Positions 1-7,382 of a DNA stretch of 64,000 bases are shown here, in pieces. The position numbers and the translations under genes are program-made. The stretch's first letter is position 1. Each line of letters begins with the position of its first letter. The notes under the pieces were generated by a model. It was not told where the DNA came from. It saw only the letters and a list, made by a program, of their open reading frames with translations, and ran no database searches. Source of the DNA: Pseudomonadales bacterium (lineage in GTDB: Bacteria > Pseudomonadota > Gammaproteobacteria > Pseudomonadales > DC-out160); contig JAHRWA010000105.1 in assembly GCA_019090455.1 (NCBI GenBank), forward strand, positions 1 to 64,000. Reading direction: 5' to 3'.

Positions 1-2
1 GT

Positions 3-35
3 TCGTCGGCAGCGTCAGATGTGTATAAGAGACAG
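3..35 (+). other. Nextera transposase adapter (sequencing artefact)
   Basis: Bases 3-35 match the Illumina Nextera read-1 adapter, including the 19-bp mosaic end that finishes in AGATGTGTATAAGAGACAG. This is synthetic library sequence left untrimmed at a contig end. Six-frame translation of it gives the well-known artefact peptides MCIRDS and SLIHI. Everything left of base 36 should be discarded, and the hsdS reading frame must not be extended into it. Confidence 0.98.
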
Positions 36-710
36 CCACTCAACCCCAGAATCACGCATAGGCGCATCAGGGTTTAGCCCTTTGGTGACGGCGTGGCTTA
101 TGACGGCCTGGCGTTTTTCTTTGAGTAGTTTGATTAGCTGTTGTTGTTTTTCGATTAGGGTGTCGATTTTGGCGGTTTCGTGGTCTAGGAAGTTGGCTAT
201 TTTTTGTTGTTCGTCTTTTGGAGGATTCGGAGCCAGAAAACCGTTAAACTCTTCGGTTTGCAGTCGCCACCTGCCAAGATGTGCTGCACCTTGACCGAAC
301 GGGAAAAACAAACGATCGTGATACCCCATCTGCAAGAAACGCAGATAATATTCTCTAGCCGATTGTTTATCCTCTAAACTGAAAACCCTATAATCTGGGC
401 TAGTTACTCCATCATAATTAGAGACATCAACAAACCCTGTTAGCAAATCCATATGATTCATCGCATAGTCATTTTTATAGACGAGCTGGTATTTCGAATA
501 ATCCATAGATAACTGGCCTTCGCCACTTACAATATCTTTGACTTTAATGCCTTTCTGAGTGATAGAAAGTACGTCATAACCGACCTCACCTGCGATACGC
601 TTTTTAATTCGAAATAAATTTTTAAAACGTCTAACTTTCCAGTGCTTCGGGATTTGGCCCAACCAATCAATGCCAGAATCCTCATACTCAGAATAAGCCC
701 GATACTTCAT
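36..710 (-). CDS. hsdS: Type I restriction enzyme specificity subunit HsdS (3' truncated)
   Basis: HsdS is the DNA-recognition subunit of a type I restriction-modification complex; it binds one half-site with each of two target-recognition domains. About 225 residues remain: an N-terminal conserved start (DSGIDWLGQIPKHW), one complete target-recognition domain, and the central helical spacer (DEQQKIANFLDHETAKID, residues about 166-183). The frame then reaches DSGVEW, the start of the second conserved repeat, where the contig ends in adapter. The second half of the protein and any downstream hsdR are therefore missing by assembly, not necessarily in the genome. The start overlaps the stop of the upstream DUF1016 gene (ATGA, 707-710), indicating translational coupling in one operon. 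Confidence 0.93.
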
Positions 711-1882
711 CCCTCACCTCCCAACTTATACTCAATCTGCCTTTCCTTTATCGCATTTTCTATTTCAGTCCTTTCCTTCGCTATCTCTTCCTGCAACTCA
801 CTCTCAGAAGGCAAGTACTGCAAATACTTAGAAGCAAATATCTGCTTACCCTCATTCAACACCGAGTACTTAGCAACGGATTCACTTTTATCCGAACACA
901 GTATCAAACCAATCGTGGGATTATCCCCTTGCACTTTGAACCGGTCTTCATACAAGCGCACATACCCATCCATCTGCCCAACATCACGATGGGTCAGTTT
1001 GCCAATTTTTAAATCGATCAACAAAAAACACTTGAGGATAAAGTTGTAGAATACAAGATCCACATAAAAATCATCGTCATCAAACCGAAGATGCTTTTGC
1101 CGTGCGACAAAGGAAAAACCCCGCCCTAATTCCAGCAAAAACGACTGCAAATTATCGATGATCGCTTGTTCCAGTTGGTTTTCATGGAGGACGGGGGAGT
1201 CAGGGAGATTGAGAAACTCTAATACGTAGGGCGATTTAAGCATGGCATCCGGGGAGATCGGCTGTCCGGGTAAACGTTCACGCTGCTGATCTAATAGACC
1301 TTGATCGCCACGGTTTTGAATGATTCGCTCGTAGTAGGCCGTATGAATTTGACGTTCTAGTTGTGTTTTATTCCAACCACACTCCACCGCTTCCGATTCA
1401 TAGAATTCTCTCGCGAGCTGATTTTTAACATGCATCAGAGCACGGTAATGGGACCAGGATAGCTCAGGTCGAAAGCAAAGGCTCAATTTTGTACCCGCCG
1501 GGTACCAAATTCCACCATCTTGATTTTGCTCGGCTTTTTCATTCTCAGATTCAGTACCCGGCAGGTACAAAATGCTGGGTTGTCGATCAGAAAAAGCCTG
1601 ATAAAACTGTCTGAACTTTCGTAAGTTAGAAGCGGAGAAACCGCGCCCATAGCGGCGGGTCATCCGCTCCGACAGGTGGGCAATCAACGATTTTCCATAG
1701 GCAGCCCGGTTTTCACCCGTTTGCAACACCTGAACAATTTCACGACCAATCAACCAATAGGCGGCAACCATATTTATATTCACCGCACGAACGGTGCTGG
1801 CTCTGGCTTGCTCCACGATGTCGGCGACTCGCTTAAACAAGTCATCGGCCATTTCAGGTTGAGTCATGTCTTTTCTCATCAC
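707..1882 (-). CDS. DUF1016 / YhcG-type PD-(D/E)XK nuclease
   Basis: A 391-aa protein with the N-terminal DUF1016 helical domain (residues about 10-190) and a C-terminal PD-(D/E)XK nuclease fold. In the nuclease part FYVDLVFYN and LLIDLKIG supply the conserved acidic and lysine residues (residues about 265-290). The family is frequently embedded in type I restriction-modification loci; its exact role there is not established, and a DNA-cleavage or accessory defence role is inference. Translation can start at GTG (1882) or at the adjacent ATG (1879); both lie 7-10 bases after an AGGAGG ribosome-binding site that sits inside a duplicated copy of the hsdM 3' end. Its stop overlaps the hsdS start. 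Confidence 0.9.
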   Translation of the reverse strand: MMRKDMTQPEMADDLFKRVADIVEQARASTVRAVNINMVAAYWLIGREIVQVLQTGENRAAYGKSLIAHLSERMTRRYGRGFSASNLRKFRQFYQAFSDRQPSILYLPGTESENEKAEQNQDGGIWYPAGTKLSLCFRPELSWSHYRALMHVKNQLAREFYESEAVECGWNKTQLERQIHTAYYERIIQNRGDQGLLDQQRERLPGQPISPDAMLKSPYVLEFLNLPDSPVLHENQLEQAIIDNLQSFLLELGRGFSFVARQKHLRFDDDDFYVDLVFYNFILKCFLLIDLKIGKLTHRDVGQMDGYVRLYEDRFKVQGDNPTIGLILCSDKSESVAKYSVLNEGKQIFASKYLQYLPSESELQEEIAKERTEIENAIKERQIEYKLGGEG

Positions 1883-1936
1883 GAATGTACCTCCTGCAAC
1901 AACACCATTATCTCGGCACTCACTTTATCCAAACCT
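1877..1936 (-). repeat. Duplicated hsdM 3' end (vestigial copy)
   Basis: About 60 bp almost identical to 3398-3457, the true 3' end of hsdM (three mismatches in the first 57 bases). Read on the minus strand it still encodes the HsdM C-terminus [16 protein letters not shown] followed by TGA, includes the AGGAGG ribosome-binding site, and ends in the same TGATG stop/start overlap. It feeds the DUF1016 gene exactly as the true copy feeds the AlbA_2 gene. Confidence 0.92.
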
Positions 1937-1999
1937 ACATCAACCAAGCACGCTACTCTATTCATTGCTGACACGATTCTTATCTGCATTCAGTTAACC

Positions 2000-3403
2000 T
2001 TACCCATTGCTTTGCCCTTTAGCCGTTAATCGATATTGTTGAAAACGACTGTTGGGTTTATCAGGCAAGGTAAGCTCAATCAACCCAGCCTCAAGTGCAG
2101 GCACAAGATAATGATTACGAAAATTTGTGCGGTGTTTCAGCCCTAGGCGTTCACGCAATTCTCCAGAAGATAAAGGGCCTTGTCCCAATGCCCGAAGTAA
2201 GCCTAAGAGGGACTCTGGCAGATCACTTGACTGGGTCACTGACTGGGTCACTGACTGGGTCTGAGCGAGGAATATGATAAAGCGTAGCCGGTTAGCAATT
2301 TCTTTGATTTGGGGTTCTGGGAGCCCTTGCATAGCAGCTTCCGCAAATATACGCTGCACACCACTACCCCATTGCTCAATCAATTTAAGCTCTCGAAACA
2401 CCCTCGCAATCACCGGATTACGGATCATAGAAATGCCGCGTTTCATATCTTCGATAGTCATGCCTGGCATGAGCATGCCAGGGCTTTCAATTTCAATGCG
2501 ATCATCATAAAACGCAATGCGAATCGGCGAACCACGCTGTGAATAGTCACTATGCACCAAAGCATTGATAATCGCTTCACGTAGGATGGTTAATGGGATA
2601 CTCCAATGATCAGTGCGCTTCATTCCGGCGAACTCAGCACTCTTGAAAGCATGTTTCTTCAGAAATAACGCGATGCTGTCCACTGCACTGGGTAAGTGAT
2701 CGTGCAAGTCAGTCTGATCAAAGATATCCACTTTATCGATACCACGAAAGCGCCCACACTGAATCCAAGCATCATCGAAATGGAGAGTACGCTGCTTTCC
2801 AAACAGCAAAATCGCACCTTTGCTGGGAACCAATCGCCCTTGATCCCGAACCAGCAGTTTGAGCGTTATCAATCTCTGTTCATCCAGTTGTCTGTGTTCA
2901 CCAAACTGCTGCTGCATAGCATCCAGGTCGAGATCCTCTATGCTCAAGTGGGGCATAGGCATGGTATCAAAGGTTTCCCCTGTCGCTTGGCGCTGTAGTT
3001 CTGAGATGAGTTGCGTATCGGCCTGCCGATTGCTAGAACCGATGCGTACAAGAACGCCTTGCTCTGGCCCTTTTGCTTTAAGATAGTGTGGGCGTGAACT
3101 GCTGAGATGGACCTCTACCCGAAGCAGCGTCTTCTCCTTAACGGTCAATAATTCGATGCTAGGCAATAAACGCGGTGCGATGCTGTCTGCAATCAAGCTA
3201 GTAAGGCGCTCTTCCTCAGCCAGCGGATCTTCCACACCCATGATATCCCCGTTATCGGCAACACCAATAAACAGCTGACCACCCGCTGTGTTGGCAAATG
3301 CAATTAAGGTTCTGAGTATCGGCTTGGGTGAACTAAGATCTCGTTTGAACTCCAGCTGTTTGCCTTCTGGCTTTGCAAGTGACTGCTCTATCTCATGCAT
3401 CAC
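2000..3403 (-). CDS. AlbA_2 (Schlafen-like) / HATPase_c_4 DNA-binding protein
   Basis: A 467-aa protein of the family often labelled RecG-like or divergent AAA-4. Residues about 10-130 form the AlbA_2 domain ([20 protein letters not shown], then [17 protein letters not shown]). Residues about 270-370 form a HATPase_c_4-like segment ([29 protein letters not shown]). A winged-helix-like C-terminus follows a [12 protein letters not shown] linker. Members are transcriptional regulators or accessory genes that commonly sit between hsdM and hsdS; the precise role is unproven. The start (GTG 3403 or ATG 3400) overlaps the hsdM stop. The linker is encoded by a 12-bp tandem repeat (2229-2262). Confidence 0.9.
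   Translation of the reverse strand: MMHEIEQSLAKPEGKQLEFKRDLSSPKPILRTLIAFANTAGGQLFIGVADNGDIMGVEDPLAEEERLTSLIADSIAPRLLPSIELLTVKEKTLLRVEVHLSSSRPHYLKAKGPEQGVLVRIGSSNRQADTQLISELQRQATGETFDTMPMPHLSIEDLDLDAMQQQFGEHRQLDEQRLITLKLLVRDQGRLVPSKGAILLFGKQRTLHFDDAWIQCGRFRGIDKVDIFDQTDLHDHLPSAVDSIALFLKKHAFKSAEFAGMKRTDHWSIPLTILREAIINALVHSDYSQRGSPIRIAFYDDRIEIESPGMLMPGMTIEDMKRGISMIRNPVIARVFRELKLIEQWGSGVQRIFAEAAMQGLPEPQIKEIANRLRFIIFLAQTQSVTQSVTQSSDLPESLLGLLRALGQGPLSSGELRERLGLKHRTNFRNHYLVPALEAGLIELTLPDKPNSRFQQYRLTAKGQSNG
2229..2262 (-). repeat. 12-bp tandem repeat in the AlbA_2 gene linker
   Basis: The unit GACTGGGTCACT occurs at 2229-2240 and 2241-2252 with a third partial copy at 2253-2262. It encodes the repeated tetrapeptide SVTQ. 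Each unit is a multiple of three, so copy-number change would alter linker length without a frameshift. Confidence 0.9.
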
Positions 3404-5784
3404 GAATGCACCTCCTGCAACAACTCCATTATCTCGGCACTCACTTTATCCAAATCCGCATCTATCTCTTCTAACGGCCTCGGCGGTTGGTACTGATAAA
3501 AATGACGATTAAACGGAATCTCATAACCGACGATACCAATCTCATTATCCTGCTCATCTTTCTTGTTGGCATCTATCCAGGCATCGGGTACGTGAGGTTG
3601 TACTTCTTTTTTGAAATAGACTTCGTTCAGTGCATCAACTGTCTGTGATGGGTCTAGCGCAACATTTTCATTATCACGCAGATCACCATCGGCTTTGTAT
3701 TCCAGCACCCTTTTTCCGCTGTTGGCACCTGCGCCCACCGCAAACAAACCATAGATGGGATTGGCCTTGCCCTTGTGAGTTTTCTTAATGACTTTTTCAG
3801 CTTCAGGGTTCTTCCAGCTAACGGCATCGGTGATTTGTTTTTTCTCTTTGGTTTCAAGTTTGATGTCTTGTGTTTTACTGGCCGCTTTAAGCACTTCTTC
3901 ATAAGCGTTCATATCATCAAACTGATCGCTGCCAATCGCTTGTTGTAGTTTTTTTGCTTTGAGCAATATTTGTTTTTGAGTGAGCCAGATTTTACGGTCT
4001 AGCAGATCTTTTACCTGCTTCTCTTTGAGTTCGCTAAAATGAGTTTTGATGTGTTTGCGGATAACGTCTTCTTGCTCTGCTAAGTCACCGTAGTGTTCAC
4101 AATCTTCATCATCTGACCAGGTTCCATTACTCGAGCGCTGTTGCTCGGCGTAAACCCACTTCATCACCGCTTTTAGTGGCTTATTGGCAAACCTGAGCTC
4201 TACGATGCGCTCGTCACTGAACTGATAGGATTCACGTAAAGGGCGTTCGATGGTGATTCGACGATAGCCAAATTCATGGTTGGCAAATATTTTACTGGCA
4301 AAAGTCTTTGGTGCTTCTGTCTTGGGGTTTGCCGACTGACGACCTCGATTACTCTTTTGCTCCGCCGGTTTATCCAATTCACGGGCATCAACCACTTCGA
4401 AGGCACCAAAGGTGCGGGTGATGGTGCGTATATCGTCTTCGCTCATCACATTACGTTTTGAGCCTAATGACTTGCGCATTTTACCGCAAAGATTGACGCC
4501 GTTGATCAGCTGGACTTTGCCTTTGCGCTCATCGGTTTTTTTGTTGGAAAGAATCCACACATAAGTTGCAATACCGGTGTTGTAGAACATATCGGTGGGC
4601 AAGGCGACGATGGTTTCCAGTAAATCAGCCTCTAAGACGTAACGTCGTATTTCTGATTCGCCCGAACCCGCACCACCGGTAAATAAAGGTGAGCCATTGA
4701 GGATAATACCGATTCTGCCACCACCGTCTGCGCCTGCGGCTGATGAAGAGGTGTCACGCAGCTTGCTGATCAGATGCAAGAGAAAGAGTAACGAGCCATC
4801 AGAGACTCTTGGCAAACCGGGACCGAAGCGACCGTCATACCCTTTAACGCTATTTTCATCTTTGATGCCTTTTTCAATTTTTTTCCAGTCGACACCGAAG
4901 GGAGGATTAGACAGCATGTAATCATACTTATCGGCATACAGTTGGTCATTGGATAAGGTGTTACCCAACTTGATGTTTGATACATCCTGCCCCTTGATGA
5001 GCATATCGGCTTTACAGATGGCGTAACTTTCTGGGTTGAGTTCTTGCCCGAAAGCCTTCATGACGCCGTCGGGGTTATGCTCAAAAAGATACTCCATGCC
5101 GGATGACAAAAATCCACCTGTACCGGCTGTGGGATCGTAGATAGTGCGGATGATGCCCTCTTTGGAAAGTGCGTCATCGTCCTCCATAAAAACCAGAGAG
5201 GTGGTAAGGCGCACGATATCACGCGGGGTGAAATGTTCCCCTGCGGTCTCATTGGAGCTTTCAGCAAAGCGTCGTATCAACTCTTCAAAGACCAAACCCA
5301 TATCGTGATTAGAGATTGCCTTGGGGCTGAGATCAGTCTGTCTCACCTTTTGCACTATTTTGTATAGCAGGTTGGCGTCACTCAGCTGGCCTATGAACTC
5401 ATCAAATTTAAAGTATTCGAATATCTCACGGGCATCTGTTGAGAAACCTTGGATGTAGGCTTCTAGGTTAGCTTTGATTCCTGCTTCACCGAGCCTGGAT
5501 AGATCCATTTTGGAGGTGTTGAAAAACGAGAGACCTTTGGTGGCTCGTAGTAAGAGTTTTTCTTGCGCCTCTTCCGGCACGTCCATCTTTTGGACTTTTA
5601 TATTGGCTTCAAGCACAGCCTGTTTGGTTTCTTCCAGCACCCCTTCGAGACGACGTAGCAGCGTAAAGGGAAGAATGATGCGTCCGTATTGCGACTGTTT
5701 GAAATCACCTCGCAGAAGATCGGCAATCGACCAACAATAGGATGCTAAATTATTTGGAGTGGGTTGCTGGTCTGCTGAACTCAT
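3400..5784 (-). CDS. hsdM: Type I restriction-modification N6-adenine methyltransferase HsdM
   Basis: A 794-aa modification subunit that transfers a methyl group from S-adenosylmethionine to adenine in the sequence chosen by HsdS. An N-terminal helical HsdM domain occupies residues about 10-150. The methyltransferase core has the AdoMet-binding motif DPTAGTGGF (about 215-223) and the catalytic motif NPPF (about 295). A long C-terminal extension (about 500-794) makes it larger than the roughly 500-aa minimal HsdM and is typical of a subgroup of type I systems. It is the first gene of the minus-strand operon hsdM / AlbA_2 / DUF1016 / hsdS. Its last codons carry the AGGAGG ribosome-binding site for the next gene. 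Confidence 0.97.
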   Translation of the reverse strand: MSSADQQPTPNNLASYCWSIADLLRGDFKQSQYGRIILPFTLLRRLEGVLEETKQAVLEANIKVQKMDVPEEAQEKLLLRATKGLSFFNTSKMDLSRLGEAGIKANLEAYIQGFSTDAREIFEYFKFDEFIGQLSDANLLYKIVQKVRQTDLSPKAISNHDMGLVFEELIRRFAESSNETAGEHFTPRDIVRLTTSLVFMEDDDALSKEGIIRTIYDPTAGTGGFLSSGMEYLFEHNPDGVMKAFGQELNPESYAICKADMLIKGQDVSNIKLGNTLSNDQLYADKYDYMLSNPPFGVDWKKIEKGIKDENSVKGYDGRFGPGLPRVSDGSLLFLLHLISKLRDTSSSAAGADGGGRIGIILNGSPLFTGGAGSGESEIRRYVLEADLLETIVALPTDMFYNTGIATYVWILSNKKTDERKGKVQLINGVNLCGKMRKSLGSKRNVMSEDDIRTITRTFGAFEVVDARELDKPAEQKSNRGRQSANPKTEAPKTFASKIFANHEFGYRRITIERPLRESYQFSDERIVELRFANKPLKAVMKWVYAEQQRSSNGTWSDDEDCEHYGDLAEQEDVIRKHIKTHFSELKEKQVKDLLDRKIWLTQKQILLKAKKLQQAIGSDQFDDMNAYEEVLKAASKTQDIKLETKEKKQITDAVSWKNPEAEKVIKKTHKGKANPIYGLFAVGAGANSGKRVLEYKADGDLRDNENVALDPSQTVDALNEVYFKKEVQPHVPDAWIDANKKDEQDNEIGIVGYEIPFNRHFYQYQPPRPLEEIDADLDKVSAEIMELLQEVHS

Positions 5785-5979
5785 AGTGGTCTCTTGGGTT
5801 AATCATGCACTGCAATCAACTGAGCAATGGAGTCTAGCACGCCGATAAGGGCAATTGGAGGAGGGTCGAGCTCCCTAATCTCTCAGGATCAGATCGGCGG
5901 TCTCATCAGAGTGGCTGCCTTCCCTATAATCCATTAGCATCCGACTCAATCCATCTGGATTTAACTATGACGACGAATA

Positions 5980-6816
5980 ATGCAACCTAGGATGAACAAT
6001 ATGGCGACTTCACATTCTCAATTTAGGGTATCCCTTGATGAGCTCCACCTCGCCCTGTGCCATGACCCATACTATGGATTCGAGCCAGCTCTCCTACGCA
6101 AGATCAACTACAGTGAATTCGGACCGATCATTCCAAGCCATACCGATGACAAGGACGCCCCCACCCCGAATAAATCCATTCCCATTATTGAATCGCTTTA
6201 TCGAGACCACGAGTCGAATGTGATTTTTGCAGGATTCCAACGACAATTTTCGGTAAAGCCCTGCAAGGCTAATCATCAATTACATCTGCTGTTGCTTTGG
6301 TGCGGGCCTATGGGGTTACCCTCCCACCAAAACAATGAACTAATGAGATGCCAACCGATGGACTACCTTGAAAACTGGACTCAGGAGTTCGAAATTCAGC
6401 TGGACGATCTGAAAGACTTCCTCAGAGAAAACAACTTGCCCCTACCCGTCGCTTATTTTCCAACATACGCAGACAACACCAAAAATAAAACAACTGTGGA
6501 TGCAACAAAGTTTCAACAATATGCAGTCGAACTACCACAACTTGAAAACAGACTGGCTGAACTGAAGCAGATTCAACCGGAAAATATGACAGAAGATGCG
6601 GCAAAACAAGATGCTGTCTCAAAAATAGAAAAGCAAATTCAATTAATAATCGCTCCAGAAAAAGAAGGCTCTACTGAGACTCCAGAAGAGAGGGAGCAGC
6701 GTCTCAAGAGATGGTTTGCTGAAGAAACACAAAAAAAACCCAATGGGGCCCTTCGTAGGACAGCGGAAAAAGAAGGAATTACACGCCAAACACTTAGTGA
6801 AATATTAAAACGCTGA
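5980..6816 (+). CDS. Hypothetical mobile-element protein with C-terminal helix-turn-helix-like end
   Basis: A 278-aa protein I do not recognise. The N-terminal half is a globular domain (SLDELHLALCHDPYYGFEPALLR read in part); residues about 165-230 are charged and helical. The last 25 residues (GALRRTAEKEGITRQTLSEILKR region) look like a helix-turn-helix, suggesting DNA binding. Three in-frame ATGs occur at 5980, 5992 and 6001; the third has the best-spaced Shine-Dalgarno (AGGA 8 bases upstream). It is divergent from the hsd operon and lies directly upstream of the iteron cluster, so a role in control or replication of the element is possible but unproven. Confidence 0.65.
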   Translation: MQPRMNNMATSHSQFRVSLDELHLALCHDPYYGFEPALLRKINYSEFGPIIPSHTDDKDAPTPNKSIPIIESLYRDHESNVIFAGFQRQFSVKPCKANHQLHLLLLWCGPMGLPSHQNNELMRCQPMDYLENWTQEFEIQLDDLKDFLRENNLPLPVAYFPTYADNTKNKTTVDATKFQQYAVELPQLENRLAELKQIQPENMTEDAAKQDAVSKIEKQIQLIIAPEKEGSTETPEEREQRLKRWFAEETQKKPNGALRRTAEKEGITRQTLSEILKR

Positions 6817-6819
6817 ATT

Positions 6820-6932
6820 TTACCCCTGCCGTTACCCCTGCCATTGCCCCTGCCACTTTTTTCTCTAACAAAAATAACCTTTAAAATTAATGAGTTATAA
6901 AACTCAACTGGCAGGATTGACGGCAGGACTAC
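6820..6932. repeat. Iteron cluster flanking an AT-rich stretch (candidate origin)
   Basis: Three direct 12-bp units lie end to end: TTACCCCTGCCG (6820-6831), TTACCCCTGCCA (6832-6843) and TTGCCCCTGCCA (6844-6855). After 53 bp of very AT-rich DNA come two units in the opposite orientation, TGGCAGGATTGA (6909-6920) and CGGCAGGACTAC (6921-6932). The shared core is GGCAGG. Regularly spaced inverted groups around AT-rich DNA are typical of replication-initiator or regulator binding sites. A further GGCAGGGA core lies at 9952, inside the hairpin after the primase-like gene. Confidence 0.7.
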
Positions 6933-6989
6933 TCTATGTCGTTAAATCTAAGACTTTCCAAGCACATCTCATAAAAAACAGGAGAGTCC

Positions 6990-7184
6990 ATGCAACATCA
7001 AATACTCAGATTACCAGAAGTCAAAAAACTCACTGGCCTATCAAGGAGCACTATTTACGCCCGCATATCAGAGGGCGAATTTCCGAAACAGATAACTCTA
7101 GGAGGGACGAGGGCCGTAGGCTGGTTGAAAGCAGACGTGGAATCATGGATAGACGTACAAATCGAAAAAAGCCGTAGAGCATAG
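6990..7184 (+). CDS. AlpA-family excisionase-like transcriptional regulator
   Basis: A 64-aa MerR/AlpA-type winged-helix protein. LRLPEVKKLTGLSRSTIYAR is the DNA-binding helix-turn-helix and FPKQITLGGTRAVGWLKADV is the wing with the family-typical GxRAVGW motif. AlpA proteins activate or direct excision in P4-like satellites and genomic islands. A good Shine-Dalgarno (AGGAGA) precedes the ATG. It follows the iteron cluster and precedes the primase-like gene, the usual place for the regulator of such elements. Confidence 0.93.
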   Translation: MQHQILRLPEVKKLTGLSRSTIYARISEGEFPKQITLGGTRAVGWLKADVESWIDVQIEKSRRA

Positions 7185-7196
7185 GGGAAGCGAGCC

Positions 7197-7382
7197 ATGA
7201 TTAAAAAAAGAAAGGGCCCCGACTGCGCCCGCAGCGAGCCCCTCAATAGTTCACTCAATCAAGATTTTAACGCAATTCGATCCTTTATCAAAACCGTCAT
7301 TGTTCGTTTGGCTTCCCGAGGATTGATCCCCTCTGGCCTCGCTGCATGGTTGGTTCAACACGGAGGATTGAAGCATGCATAG
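7197..7382 (+). CDS. Small conserved mobile-element protein
   Basis: A 61-aa ORF whose C-terminal half (VIVRLASRGLIPSGLAAWLV, then QHGGLKHA) resembles short proteins I recall just upstream of primase-like genes in related satellites. No catalytic motif is seen. Its 3' end overlaps the start of the DUF3987 gene by 8 bases, which supports it being translated as part of the alpA-primase operon. Function unknown. Confidence 0.6.
   Translation: MIKKRKGPDCARSEPLNSSLNQDFNAIRSFIKTVIVRLASRGLIPSGLAAWLVQHGGLKHA

Noticed and set aside
19-294. Plus-strand ORF beginning MCIRDS at the window start
   Set aside because: The start is translated adapter sequence and the rest is antisense to hsdS.
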